Assembly (NCBI RefSeq): GCF_014652895.1
Contig: NZ_BMZR01000001.1
Coordinates: 372,001-436,000 of the forward strand
DNA: 64,000 nt
DNA from: Psychrobacter glaciei
GTDB lineage: Bacteria; Pseudomonadota; Gammaproteobacteria; Pseudomonadales; Moraxellaceae
Reading direction: 5' to 3'
This document shows positions 1 through 9,505 of this stretch, in pieces. A program made the translations under genes and the position numbers. A model generated the notes under the pieces. It worked only from the letters and a program-made list of their open reading frames with translations, made no database searches and had not been told where the DNA came from. How positions within the stretch are numbered: position 1 is the stretch's first letter; each line of letters begins with the position of its first letter.

Positions 1-513
1 ACGGTTGCCCAAGGTGTCATCGATAAGTCGCTGCTCACCTTCTACGACGACCAATTGATTTTCTAATTGGTAAAGATCGGTGAGGCGCGTGTGTATCCGG
101 TTTTGGATGGCTTGCTTTTGCTCAATGCTGCTCACCTTGCCATGCAAGCTAATGGTAGTCCCATGAATATCAATACGACCCTGACGGATATTGGAGATAT
201 CACTATCGATAATAGCGGTCGCTACCTGTTGCCAGTTGGTCGGTATGCTAATGTTAGAACGCACTTCGATCTCATCTCTGACGGGCTTGTTAGGGTATTG
301 CGCCTTTAGCTTTTCAAGGAGTTGCTGCTTATCCGAGCTGGTAGCCACGACACCTTTAATGACCACAGGCACATCTTCAGGGCTATTATTAATATGAGCA
401 TCATTATGAGCCGCAAACACCGCAGCACTCATAGACAAAGTAACAGCAGCGAATAATAGGCTTTTTTTACGACGTGTTAATTTAGGTATTGTGGTTGAGA
501 CTTGGGCTAGCAT
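1..513 (-). CDS. OmpA-family/BON-like periplasmic protein of the T6SS locus (C-terminus off window)
   Basis: The first 171 residues are visible, and the frame stays open to the window edge. A signal peptide is seen (basic RRKK near residue 15, then a hydrophobic stretch ending near AVFA). Two repeats resembling BON/OmpA-linker modules follow, with strands of the type IDIHGTTISLHGKV. The last visible residues, LIDDTLGNR, resemble the linker just before an OmpA peptidoglycan-binding domain in proteins of this type, so that domain is probably beyond the edge (inference). The gene follows tagF on the same strand with a gap of about 65 bases. In Acinetobacter T6SS loci an OmpA-like tagN gene sits beside tagF, so a role in anchoring the membrane complex to peptidoglycan is plausible. 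It could instead be an unrelated BON-domain stress protein. Confidence 0.6.
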   Translation of the reverse strand, partial: MLAQVSTTIPKLTRRKKSLLFAAVTLSMSAAVFAAHNDAHINNSPEDVPVVIKGVVATSSDKQQLLEKLKAQYPNKPVRDEIEVRSNISIPTNWQQVATAIIDSDISNIRQGRIDIHGTTISLHGKVSSIEQKQAIQNRIHTRLTDLYQLENQLVVVEGEQRLIDDTLGNR

Positions 514-578
514 AAAAATACCTTTTCTAATCTTACTGTTATTGAGAGCATGCTTGTTAACGACCAATTATCGAATAG

Positions 579-1568
579 CTACTGTGCCAAGAAGGTTTTT
601 TTAAACAGTTGTCTAGTATCGTACAGATAAAGGTCATCTTGCAACAATATTTTGTTAAACCGAGTCAAGCCGATATCTTCATCGATATAGCTTTGTGTCC
701 AGTCACTATGAGCAATGATTACCCAATCATCGGGATGACTGTCCTCACTACTTGCCAGCTGGCTAAGCATGCGACCGTCCGGCTTGGTAAAGCTCAGGAG
801 TAGGCGGTAGCAGTTTGAAACTCGGTACAGATACGTATTCAGATAAAGCTGGTGTGGCTGATAAAAACCGCTAATAAGATCATGCCAAAAAGTCGCCATA
901 TGTATGGCATTTTCTCTATCGGAGGTCAGAGTCCAGTATATGGCTTTATTCAGACCGCTAAAGCCTTTGCTATAAGTCGGTAAGAATAACAAGCCTGTGG
1001 CTATGATTTGTTGTATCAGTTGTGATTTACTGATGTTCATCAATATCGCGATGTCGTGCAATGTGGTGGTATTGATAAAATCGTAATAGTGGGTACTGGC
1101 GTTTTTATTGACGGTAAGCTGACCGTCGTTCAGACCCGCCATAACCTCAGCGCTATCGGTTTTAGATTTAGCCACGCTCAGGACTTCATAAGTCTCATTC
1201 CACAGCGTTAATGACTTAACGGGTAGGTAGTTCATCCAGCTTTTTGGTTTATCGAGATGAAGCACACCAAAACCGATAAGCGGATAGTTTCTATGGCTAC
1301 TGTCATGACTAGGAAGCAGGACGCCAGTAATAATCTCGTTAGATACCGTATCTACGTGACTAAAGTTCAAAAAAGCAATGTTGTTCGTCGGTGGGCTGTC
1401 TATCAACGAGTCACTCGCGTCACTGAATAAGTTTTCTGATATAGCCAAGGCTTGACTGACCCATTGATCAATCGCATTGGTCTCAGCGATATGAGCGCGC
1501 GCCCTAATAAAGTCTCCACGAGCTGGTAATTTGCCAAAATAAACTAAGGGTAGTGATTCAGGAGTCAT
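579..1568 (-). CDS. tagF: T6SS-associated protein TagF
   Basis: The 329-residue protein begins with the typical TagF/ImpM N-terminus, including the segment YFGKLPARGDFIR near residues 10-22. In characterised systems TagF is a cytoplasmic post-translational regulator that represses T6SS assembly. The start codon overlaps the stop of tssM by four bases (ATGA), so the two are translationally coupled. A tssM-tagF pair is also the order used in Acinetobacter. The protein is longer than stand-alone TagF domains of about 200 residues, and the C-terminal 120 residues are less recognisable. No PppA-type phosphatase or Fha gene is visible, so regulation by the threonine phosphorylation pathway is not supported here. 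Confidence 0.88.
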   Translation of the reverse strand: MTPESLPLVYFGKLPARGDFIRARAHIAETNAIDQWVSQALAISENLFSDASDSLIDSPPTNNIAFLNFSHVDTVSNEIITGVLLPSHDSSHRNYPLIGFGVLHLDKPKSWMNYLPVKSLTLWNETYEVLSVAKSKTDSAEVMAGLNDGQLTVNKNASTHYYDFINTTTLHDIAILMNISKSQLIQQIIATGLLFLPTYSKGFSGLNKAIYWTLTSDRENAIHMATFWHDLISGFYQPHQLYLNTYLYRVSNCYRLLLSFTKPDGRMLSQLASSEDSHPDDWVIIAHSDWTQSYIDEDIGLTRFNKILLQDDLYLYDTRQLFKKTFLAQ

Positions 1569-4500
1569 GGCGTTGACTCCCGCGGCTCAGAGGTAGCCGT
1601 AGTTGGAGACGAGGCAGTTTGTGCGCCATTGCCACTATTGTCCTCAGTGTTCTGAGCGTTACTCGTAGTAGCACTGGTATTGACATCTGTATTGGCGTCT
1701 GTACTAGGAGCCAAGTTCAACACGCCTGCTACTGAAGGGGCTGTGCTCGTTTGCTCAGTATTTTGACCGGTTGATTCGCGAGCATTATTACTATTAGAGG
1801 TATTAGCCGCTGCACTGTTGTCCGTAACAGGTCTTGCCGTACGTGTGACCCCAAGGGCAATCACCTCGTTAGGGAGTTTCATACCAGTAAAGGGGTTGTT
1901 AGAGCGCCCTTGACTGGCTGTGCTACTGCTACCACTGATGATTCTAAAACGTACCGGAATAGTGATGCCATCACCTGACCATGCCATCTCAAAGATATTG
2001 TCGCCAAGCTCAGTGCGGCGAGCACTATTGATCAGTCTTTCAACGCCAAAGCTACCAGCTTCCTCAAATATGGTGTAATCCTTGCCATCGTAGTTTTTGG
2101 CTCTGATGCTGGCTCCTGGTTGGCTACTTGGATTTGGCCATACAAACGTTGTCCATGCTTGCGTACCCATACGATAACGCAGCTGCTGTCCATCAACGAC
2201 GATCGTATATTCGGTCAAACCGCTAACCGGTAAAGGCATGATTTGGAATGTGGTTTGATTGGCAGTGGCACTGCCACCACTCGCACCTGAAGAGCTTCCG
2301 GCATTGCCACCGGTATAGTTGACAAAATATCTGCCAAAATCAGCGACGAACTTAGGATTCAGACCTAAGCCTGCACCATTCCAAATTTTACTTGAGATTT
2401 GATCGCCTCGGCGGATGATAAAGGGCGATAAGGTTTCGTTGACGAACTTGGCGACATAGCCATCTTCCCCGAAGAATTGTCCAATCTCAGCAGGGGTTGC
2501 CTCCAAGTTAGCATTGGCGGTAAATGGATATTTATTGCCCAAGTTATCCAAAAAGGGCTTGTATACTTGTGCTTGCCAGACTTTATTAATCTCAGCCTTA
2601 GTCGGGGTGAGGAGCATCGTAAATGAGCGAGTTAGCGGCTCGCTTAATAATGGACGTACCAGCTGTTTTATTTCAGAGTTGGCTTGGCTAAGTATTTGCT
2701 CATCTAAGATCTGCAAGGACTTGGTCATCTCTGAGCCTTCAGTGCTGAGCGTTTGCGAAGCAAATAACAAGGCATCAGGACCGATATCATCGCTACGGGC
2801 TATGTTATTGAACCGCGTTCTAATATCTCCTAAGCTTGCCAAATAGTTGTCTAATAGCGATAAGTCTTGATTGTCCTCTCTTGGGGTGACTAGGTTGTGT
2901 ATTGAGGAGAACTCCTGCGCTACCATGCCGGTGCTGGCAGGGATGGCCGCCTCATTAGTACTGTTATTATTGCCATTATTCATCGCCGCTTCTGCTTGAC
3001 GAAGCTCAGCTGGGCTTTGACGCAGGATCGTTTGCTTGAACCAATTGACAAATGAGCGCCGAGAGTTGGAGCCATTCGCTGCGGGTTGGTTTGCGGCTTT
3101 ATTGTCCCACTGGGTCTGACGATCTACCGTCTCAAATAGTGTTTTCAGCGGTGATTCGGTGGCGTTAGACAGCTGATTTAATAAGAGCGCATGATCGTCG
3201 AAGCCTTTACTATCACGGATGTAGACCTGTGATAAAAAGCGCTTCCACTCAATGATGTACTCTTGTTTGTAGCGATTGACCAGATATTGACGGATTTGCT
3301 CAGGGCTGCCTGTCAGTGTCAAATCATCTTTGCTACTGGTCGCAAGTACCCAATCGTCGGCAACCACTCTATTGGTAGCAGCTCTATCGATCTCATCACT
3401 CACGAACGATTCCCATGCTTGCTTGGTAAAGGTGCCGGAGATCACATAACTGCCTAGCAGTACTTCATTGGCACTGTCTTGGGTGATTTGTGCGACAGTC
3501 ACCGATGGAAAGCGAGCAGAGGAGCGCATTTTAATCTCAGAATAGACACGCTCACGGGCAGGCTGGCCTTTACTGGCTTTAGACAACGTCGTACGGGTTT
3601 TATCCACCAGCCCCAAGTCATTTTGAATCAATGGAAAGGCGGGGTCGTCGACATGAGCAAGCGTAAAGCTTAAGATGCGCTCAGCCTGACGAATCATCTT
3701 GTCACGTGGCATATCAGCACGGTTGGACTCAAGCCAAGTGCGCCAAAAACGTGTCATCTGATCGCTCAAATGGCTGGTTTCTAAGTGCTCATGATTGCCC
3801 AGCATCAGATAAGCTTTCAGCGCATTATAAGCATCCTCTACGTCGGTAGGGTCAGATTGTATATAAGCGTCGTTACTCACGGTTTCGGATTCGACTGCTG
3901 AGGTTGCTGCCTCCTGCACCTTTAGATCTGCCGCATTCGTATTGACGTCGGTCAGAAACCTTTCAATGTTTTGTTTGGTAGGCGCTAACACGATAATGCC
4001 TACACCATTATAGTATTCAGATAGCAGTTTTTTCTTGAGCTTATCTCCTTGATATAACCCAAAGCTCAGCGACAACGGACGATCCTCGTCGTAGCCTTCG
4101 AGTTGCTCTATTCGGCTTTGCAGGATAGTAAGCGACTCAAGTTGCGACTGCAAATCACCATTAGCATTTTTTTGCATCAGCGCGACTTGCTGTAAGTCAG
4201 CCTCTACACGTTCAGTCAATTGCTTGTTATTGGCATAAGACCAAGTCCATAAACCAACCGCTGTACATAACACCACCACAGAGGCGAGGGTGGCCAGCGC
4301 GCGATGGCTACGCTTGTTGCGGTTTTTATGTTGTTTGACCAAATGCTTGTCTTTTAAGATGACTTTAGAAAATAAATCATGCAAGAAGTAAGGCTTGTCA
4401 GCAGCTTCTTGCTGAGCACTTAAAGGCACTGCTGGCGGTTGCAGGTCGTAATTTTGCACCATCTGCAAGGTCATTTGACTGCTGACTTGCCCTTCTTGTA

Positions 4501-5632
4501 AGGCACTGGTGAAATAAAATCCGCGTAGTATGGGCTTAAACTGAAAAGGGTTGTCTTCGAATAAGGCGTGCATCAGCGTTCTAATCATCGGACGCAGTGA
4601 CTGGAATTCCATGGGAAAAGTCATCAGACTTGGAGATACCGTACGTTGGTGACGCAGAGACAACTTAGTGGTGCTAAGGTCTTTTAGACCGTTGACCAGC
4701 ACGCCAAAATGCTCTTCAAACACATCGCTGATATTGATGCTATCAGGGTCTTCGGGATAGGGAATCGTCGCGCCCCATACTTGCCCGCGCTCTTCTTGCT
4801 CGTAATCATTAAAAAAGTCACGGAAGCCTGATACCAAATCCATTTTTGTGAAGACCACATAAACGGGGGCATAAACTTCTAATTGCTCTGTTAAATCTTG
4901 CACACGGCTACGCAGGTTTTTGGCCAAGTCCAGTGCGTAACTGGGGTCATTTTTGGTAAGCTCAGCGATACTAACGGCGATAATAATACCGTTGATAGGC
5001 GCTTTGGGGCGGTTCTTCTTCAATAGGTTTAAAAACGACAGCCATTCTGAGCGGTCATCTTCGTAGGCAGAGTAGCGTCCTGCGGTATCGAGTAGTATGC
5101 CTTCAGTAGAAAAAAACCAATCACAGTTACGAGTACCGCCGACACCTTGTACCGACAGCTTGTTGGTTTTTTCCATAAACGGGAATTTTAGCCCAGAGTG
5201 AAGTACCGCCGAGCTTTTACCCGCTGCCGGGTTACCAATGACCATATACCATGGCAATTCGTACAATGCAGCTTTGCCAGTTTGATCGCCAATTTTTGAC
5301 TTGCGAATGGTCTTAATGGCGTCTTGCATTTGCTGACGTAAGGCCTGTACTTCCTGTGCATTCTCGTCTTTAGCGGCACTACTATTGACACTATTAGCGC
5401 CTTCATCGTTATTGTCTTCTACTAAATCAGCGAGCTCAGCGGCCGCCTTTTTACGCTTTTTCCACCAGTAGTAGCCAAACCATGCTAGTAGCAGACAGGT
5501 TATGGAGACACCGATAATGACGAAGAAGGTTTGTAGCGCGACATAATCATAGAGTAAGACCAGAGCGACTATGATAGCTAAGACCAATAACACTCTTGGA
5601 TTGTAGATGAGATGAAAAAACCTTGAGAACAT
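1565..5632 (-). CDS. tssM: T6SS inner-membrane protein TssM (IcmF)
   Basis: The 1355-residue protein has the TssM plan. Two closely spaced N-terminal membrane helices (residues about 12-30 and 32-52) are followed by a cytoplasmic GTPase-like domain with Walker A GNPAAGKS at residues 133-140. A third helix follows the basic stretch KQHKNRNKRSHRAL near residue 445, and the rest is a large periplasmic domain. TssM spans the inner membrane and, with TssL and TssJ, forms the channel that anchors the baseplate. The last 120 or so residues are a low-complexity Asn/Ser/Thr-rich tail, making the protein somewhat longer than common TssM. It is coupled to tagF downstream and lies 106 bases after a membrane protein gene on the same strand. 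Confidence 0.96.
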   Translation of the reverse strand: MFSRFFHLIYNPRVLLVLAIIVALVLLYDYVALQTFFVIIGVSITCLLLAWFGYYWWKKRKKAAAELADLVEDNNDEGANSVNSSAAKDENAQEVQALRQQMQDAIKTIRKSKIGDQTGKAALYELPWYMVIGNPAAGKSSAVLHSGLKFPFMEKTNKLSVQGVGGTRNCDWFFSTEGILLDTAGRYSAYEDDRSEWLSFLNLLKKNRPKAPINGIIIAVSIAELTKNDPSYALDLAKNLRSRVQDLTEQLEVYAPVYVVFTKMDLVSGFRDFFNDYEQEERGQVWGATIPYPEDPDSINISDVFEEHFGVLVNGLKDLSTTKLSLRHQRTVSPSLMTFPMEFQSLRPMIRTLMHALFEDNPFQFKPILRGFYFTSALQEGQVSSQMTLQMVQNYDLQPPAVPLSAQQEAADKPYFLHDLFSKVILKDKHLVKQHKNRNKRSHRALATLASVVVLCTAVGLWTWSYANNKQLTERVEADLQQVALMQKNANGDLQSQLESLTILQSRIEQLEGYDEDRPLSLSFGLYQGDKLKKKLLSEYYNGVGIIVLAPTKQNIERFLTDVNTNAADLKVQEAATSAVESETVSNDAYIQSDPTDVEDAYNALKAYLMLGNHEHLETSHLSDQMTRFWRTWLESNRADMPRDKMIRQAERILSFTLAHVDDPAFPLIQNDLGLVDKTRTTLSKASKGQPARERVYSEIKMRSSARFPSVTVAQITQDSANEVLLGSYVISGTFTKQAWESFVSDEIDRAATNRVVADDWVLATSSKDDLTLTGSPEQIRQYLVNRYKQEYIIEWKRFLSQVYIRDSKGFDDHALLLNQLSNATESPLKTLFETVDRQTQWDNKAANQPAANGSNSRRSFVNWFKQTILRQSPAELRQAEAAMNNGNNNSTNEAAIPASTGMVAQEFSSIHNLVTPREDNQDLSLLDNYLASLGDIRTRFNNIARSDDIGPDALLFASQTLSTEGSEMTKSLQILDEQILSQANSEIKQLVRPLLSEPLTRSFTMLLTPTKAEINKVWQAQVYKPFLDNLGNKYPFTANANLEATPAEIGQFFGEDGYVAKFVNETLSPFIIRRGDQISSKIWNGAGLGLNPKFVADFGRYFVNYTGGNAGSSSGASGGSATANQTTFQIMPLPVSGLTEYTIVVDGQQLRYRMGTQAWTTFVWPNPSSQPGASIRAKNYDGKDYTIFEEAGSFGVERLINSARRTELGDNIFEMAWSGDGITIPVRFRIISGSSSTASQGRSNNPFTGMKLPNEVIALGVTRTARPVTDNSAAANTSNSNNARESTGQNTEQTSTAPSVAGVLNLAPSTDANTDVNTSATTSNAQNTEDNSGNGAQTASSPTTATSEPRESTP

Positions 5633-5738
5633 GCCTGCTACCTAATGTGATCTTGAAATAATAGAGAGTCATCATTTCATCATAAACAATGACTGATATA
5701 AGCGATAAAACGAGCAATATTAACTGAACTAAAAGTGG

Positions 5739-7424
5739 CTAAAGCGTTTGGTTGGATTCCGCAAGCCATACTACGCAGCAGCGCTTATGTTGGGTAATAA
5801 GGAGTTTAATGTCAGACTCCTGTGGCTGGTCTTTGGCGGCGCTGACTAACAGTGCGAGACTTAAAAAAGGCTGTAACCATGAGTTCAGAGGCATATAATG
5901 CCCTAAATGGTGGTCATTTACTAGCGCCCCTTGCGCTATAAATTCATCGATAAATGTCATAAGTAGGGATAAGTCGTAGGGTTGTGTTGCTGGATTAATG
6001 TCTGACAAGAGGGTGATGCTATTTTCACTTAATGCATCTGTCATTGTTGTTTTATTGTCAATGGCCTGCGCTGACTTTTTTTCTTCTACCTTGGTTTTGT
6101 CGTCATGGCGATCTAATAGAGCAAATGAATTATCTAGTAACAGCTGTTTTATCGTCTTTAAATTTGCTAAATAATGCTGGCGAGTATTGTTATAAGCCTG
6201 CTTCGGTACTTCAGCGGCCATACTACTGGCGTCATTGGGTAGCGCATCGCCAATTTCAGTCATGGAAAAACGCACCTTGTGATCTAGATCGAGAAGGTCT
6301 TTGGCGGCTTTGTTATAAAAAATCAGCAATACACCGGCTTCGGTAAGTAAGAGATTGGAGGCGTTGTCTGCATATAAGTTTGCTTCAAGCCATTGCTCAT
6401 TAATCTGCGAGTCGACAGTGATAAAAAGACAAATCTCGGGGGTTGAAGCTTTGGTCAAGGCAATAAGTTGCTCATGAATAAATTGCAGCGGCTGATAGGT
6501 CTCTTTATCAGCACCGTCATGGCTATTATGAGAAGAATTTGTATGACGAGTATTTTTATTAGGAACATTTGGGTCTTCATCAGCGATGATGGTCTGAATA
6601 GTGAGTAGCTGCTCGGGAATACCATAGGTTGCCAATTGCTGTTTTAGCCTTTCAACCAGATAATTAGCATCAGCCAGTTCAGGAATAGACAAATAAACAG
6701 ACAACGTAGACAGTGAAATAACGGGGAGGTTGGCATCTGCAGAAGTGTCTTCCTGTGCGCTCGCGATATAGTGTTGCTGCCATTCTGGATGGATACTGAG
6801 AGCGGAATCTGGCTCATGGATATTTTGTTGCATAATGCGCTCGAAATGCTGAGCCAGTACACTTAGTGCATCATCACTTGCGGTAAGTTGATTATCAATC
6901 AATGCCCATAGACGCAAGGTTAGCTCATTTAGGCTTTCAGCCGCGTCTTTAGGATATGCTTCGTTATCTAGCTCATCATCGTAAGCGTAGAGCGCTGCTT
7001 GTTCGGTGAAGACACCCTCAATCGGCTTGGTTAATATTGGTAAGCCGTCAAAGTCTGATAGCGCCTCACTCAATACTGTGAGATCGTCATCATTGTCTAT
7101 AATCTCAGACCAATCAGTCCCTTCGGGTAGACAGATACTACTATCTATAAACAATTGATAGGAATAGATAGGTGGAATCTTCATTTTTTTGCTTACTTTC
7201 TGAGCCAGATCTGGTTTTTCTGCTTCTGATTTTTTTTGTCGCCATCTAATAAACATGATAAAGCCAAACAAAGTTATTGGAATAATTACAAACCATAGTA
7301 GAAGTCTTGCAGAGGTAAGTTGCAGCGTATTATCTTTAAAGTACATCCAAACCAATAATAGATAAATGACTAAAAAAATTGCAAGAGCATAGCGCCCATA
7401 AGTTATTAGCTTTTTTACGCCCAC
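5739..7424 (-). CDS. Uncharacterised T6SS-locus membrane protein, 561 residues
   Basis: I do not recognise a named family. The N-terminus has two hydrophobic helices (about residues 8-28 and 39-59) separated by a short polar turn, followed by a basic segment RWRQKKSEAEK. This suggests a hairpin anchor with about 500 residues on the cytoplasmic side. The remainder is rich in Asp, Leu and Ser without catalytic motifs that I can identify. It lies directly upstream of tssM on the same strand and diverges from tagX, so it is probably the first gene of the leftward T6SS transcript. Acinetobacter T6SS loci carry accessory genes of unknown function in comparable positions. A role as a scaffold for TssM/TssL or a regulator is inference only. 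Confidence 0.7.
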   Translation of the reverse strand: MGVKKLITYGRYALAIFLVIYLLLVWMYFKDNTLQLTSARLLLWFVIIPITLFGFIMFIRWRQKKSEAEKPDLAQKVSKKMKIPPIYSYQLFIDSSICLPEGTDWSEIIDNDDDLTVLSEALSDFDGLPILTKPIEGVFTEQAALYAYDDELDNEAYPKDAAESLNELTLRLWALIDNQLTASDDALSVLAQHFERIMQQNIHEPDSALSIHPEWQQHYIASAQEDTSADANLPVISLSTLSVYLSIPELADANYLVERLKQQLATYGIPEQLLTIQTIIADEDPNVPNKNTRHTNSSHNSHDGADKETYQPLQFIHEQLIALTKASTPEICLFITVDSQINEQWLEANLYADNASNLLLTEAGVLLIFYNKAAKDLLDLDHKVRFSMTEIGDALPNDASSMAAEVPKQAYNNTRQHYLANLKTIKQLLLDNSFALLDRHDDKTKVEEKKSAQAIDNKTTMTDALSENSITLLSDINPATQPYDLSLLMTFIDEFIAQGALVNDHHLGHYMPLNSWLQPFLSLALLVSAAKDQPQESDIKLLITQHKRCCVVWLAESNQTL

Positions 7425-7716
7425 TTGCTATACCCCTTATCTACATAATTTTATTAGAGGTAGTTTATGGTATTTGAAGATTTCTCGCTACCATGTATCA
7501 TTACTTTGCTTGGTTAAATAGCTTAGAATGGTTTTTATTCTCGATTTTTGCTCATCGCCATGCTATATCACTAGTCAATATAGCCAGTTAATAAAAAATA
7601 CAATTAAGTTGGGTTTTTTATAAAAAAACATCTCATCTGTCTATATAATAGCCAGCTACGACATGCTGATGGCTGAACATTAGTATTTTCCAATACTTTG
7701 CCCGCTATTTTTCTTT
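7425..7716. promoter_or_regulatory. Divergent intergenic region between the two left-arm T6SS transcripts
   Basis: The 292-base AT-rich gap separates the leftward (561-residue protein, tssM, tagF) and rightward (tagX to tssL) transcripts, so promoters for both should lie here. A TATAAT hexamer facing tagX is at 7644-7649, but no well-spaced -35 box is evident. I see no gene in the gap. Confidence 0.4.
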
Positions 7717-8754
7717 ATGCCTCACTGTGCCATTGTTTTCCTTATGATTTATTTGGTCGTTATCCTTTTTACGCTTGTCTCCATTACAGTGATTATCATG
7801 CTTTTTGATCGTCAGCTGTATGAGCGACTGTTTAATAAGGTGAGCACTGCTTGGCAAGGCATCTCAGCGATTAAATTTCGACGCCCCACGCTCAAGCTGC
7901 CAGTTGTGCCACGTATCTCGTATCACAGCATTGCTATCGTTCCTGTTTTATCTGTCTTAGCCATTCTCACGACGACAGCGGGGTGTTATTTTCTGATTAC
8001 GCATAACTCTCTTGAGGTTTATCATGCTCAAGATGACTCACTGAATACCGCCAATTCGCAAATCAGTCAACTACTGGTCGGGGAGCGTTTGCGCCCACCA
8101 CCTGAGCCGCCCGCCGAGCTTTTCGCTGAGCTAGAAGCAGAGATTGCCAGCTATCAAGCCACGCAAACCGACGAGGGCTATTGGCCAGAGGTGGCGACGG
8201 ACGCGTCACCAATACAAAGGCCTTTAATGCTCCCTGAACCTGACCTGTCTGATTTAAATACCCAAGACCACAGTACGGGCTACTCGGGTGATATTTTGGC
8301 ATCGCATATCAGCAATGGGCACATTAACATCAGAAATGCTGACCGTAATTGGAATAAGATGAACTCTGAGTTTGTCCAACGGCTGTTGACTGTCTATAAG
8401 GTGATGAGTGATCAGTATGGTTATGACATGGTGCTGCTAGAGGGCTATCGCAGTCCGGGAAGGCAAGCACGCTTACTCAAAAAAGGCCCAAATGTCACCA
8501 AGGCAGGATCTTATAAGAGCTATCATCAGTTTGGTCTAGCAGGCGATAGCGCCTTTATTAGAAATGGTAAAATTGTGATTACTGAAAAGGATCCATGGGC
8601 GATGCAGGGCTACAAGTTATATGGTAAAGTAGCAAAATCGGCTGGACTAGTGTGGGGTGGCGACTGGCGTATGATGGATTTGGGCCATGTTGAGCTGCGC
8701 AAAAAAGGCGTGCTTGGTCGCCCGCAAATGGCAGAGATTTTGACCAGTCAATAA
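7717..8754 (+). CDS. tagX: TagX-type L,D-endopeptidase, T6SS assembly peptidoglycan hydrolase
   Basis: The 345-residue protein has N-terminal hydrophobic helices (about residues 5-30 and 70-95), a Pro/Glu-rich linker and a C-terminal LAS/VanY-like metallopeptidase domain. The zinc-site motifs are visible: SYHQFGLAGD at residues 268-277 (H270, D277) and GHVEL at 323-327 (H324), plus the family segment EGYRSPGRQ. Acinetobacter TagX is an inner-membrane-linked peptidoglycan hydrolase required for T6SS assembly, where it opens the wall for the membrane complex. The neighbours here (TssJ-like lipoprotein, tssK, tssL) fit that role. The start is uncertain: later in-frame ATG codons at 7744 or 7798 would shorten the first helix, and no clear ribosome binding site decides between them. 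Confidence 0.88.
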   Translation: MPHCAIVFLMIYLVVILFTLVSITVIIMLFDRQLYERLFNKVSTAWQGISAIKFRRPTLKLPVVPRISYHSIAIVPVLSVLAILTTTAGCYFLITHNSLEVYHAQDDSLNTANSQISQLLVGERLRPPPEPPAELFAELEAEIASYQATQTDEGYWPEVATDASPIQRPLMLPEPDLSDLNTQDHSTGYSGDILASHISNGHINIRNADRNWNKMNSEFVQRLLTVYKVMSDQYGYDMVLLEGYRSPGRQARLLKKGPNVTKAGSYKSYHQFGLAGDSAFIRNGKIVITEKDPWAMQGYKLYGKVAKSAGLVWGGDWRMMDLGHVELRKKGVLGRPQMAEILTSQ

Positions 8755-8785
8755 CGACAATAACAAAGCAAAATACAGAAATAAT

Positions 8786-9496
8786 ATGGACAAATGTATG
8801 AAATTATCTATAGCGGCAGTGGCTCTTGGTTGTGTATTAACGACCACGCTATCAGGATGTAGCCTCAGTGGTGCTAGTAAGTCTGATAGTACTGCGTCTG
8901 TACTGGCTGGCAAGTCAGGCACCACTAACGAAGCCTCCGTCATCGATAGCATGAAAGACGTTATTAGCCATAAAAGCACGGTAATGAATGAAGATTTGCA
9001 AAATCTAAAAGCGCAACTAGAGCAGCAGCAACAAAGGCTTGAGTCAATGAATGACGAGCAAAAAGCATTACAAGAACAGCTAAAACGCCAAAGTATTACT
9101 CTGCAAATTCTGCCTGCGGCTAATGCCAATGCTGGACGTGCCAAACAAGGCACTGCGAGTACGGCTTATATTGGATTTTTAGAAGAAGAGAATCAATTCG
9201 CCGAGGTAGAGGAGCGGGCTGCTAAAGAAGTTAGCGTCATTCCCAATCGTGCCACGAGTCTTAAGCTAAGTATTCCACAGGATGCACAGTTTATTGCCAT
9301 CAAAGTTGGACTGAGACATACGCAAAAACGCTCGCAGGTATTGATACCACTTGATAGTATCGATTTTGACCAAGCACTGGTTTTAAATGTTGGCGCTTGT
9401 GATATCAATATCAAAGAAGGCGTCAATCCAGAGTTAGTGCCTGACTTTACCACCAAACTTAAATATTATCAGCAACCGCTGGTTAGCTGCCTGTAG
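8786..9496 (+). CDS. tssJ: TssJ-like outer-membrane lipoprotein with coiled-coil insert
   Basis: The 236-residue protein starts with a lipoprotein signal ending in the lipobox LSGC (cysteine near residue 25). An in-frame ATG at 8798 gives an equally good signal. A charged coiled coil rich in Gln/Glu/Leu follows (about residues 65-110). The C-terminal half has a TssJ-like pattern: the segment AQFIAIKVGLRHTQKRSQ followed by VLIPL resembles the FxGVVAxYRD...WRxVIPL region of TssJ. TssJ is the lipoprotein that ties the TssL-TssM complex to the outer membrane. Acinetobacter-type systems have often been described as lacking a recognisable TssJ, so a divergent version between tagX and tssK is notable. 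The assignment rests on weak pattern similarity and context. Confidence 0.62.
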   Translation: MDKCMKLSIAAVALGCVLTTTLSGCSLSGASKSDSTASVLAGKSGTTNEASVIDSMKDVISHKSTVMNEDLQNLKAQLEQQQQRLESMNDEQKALQEQLKRQSITLQILPAANANAGRAKQGTASTAYIGFLEEENQFAEVEERAAKEVSVIPNRATSLKLSIPQDAQFIAIKVGLRHTQKRSQVLIPLDSIDFDQALVLNVGACDINIKEGVNPELVPDFTTKLKYYQQPLVSCL

Positions 9497-9505
9497 GAGA
9501 TAGCC

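Noticed and set aside
4684..5406. Two minus-strand frames within tssM
   Set aside because: They are out-of-frame shadows of a well-supported 1355-codon gene.
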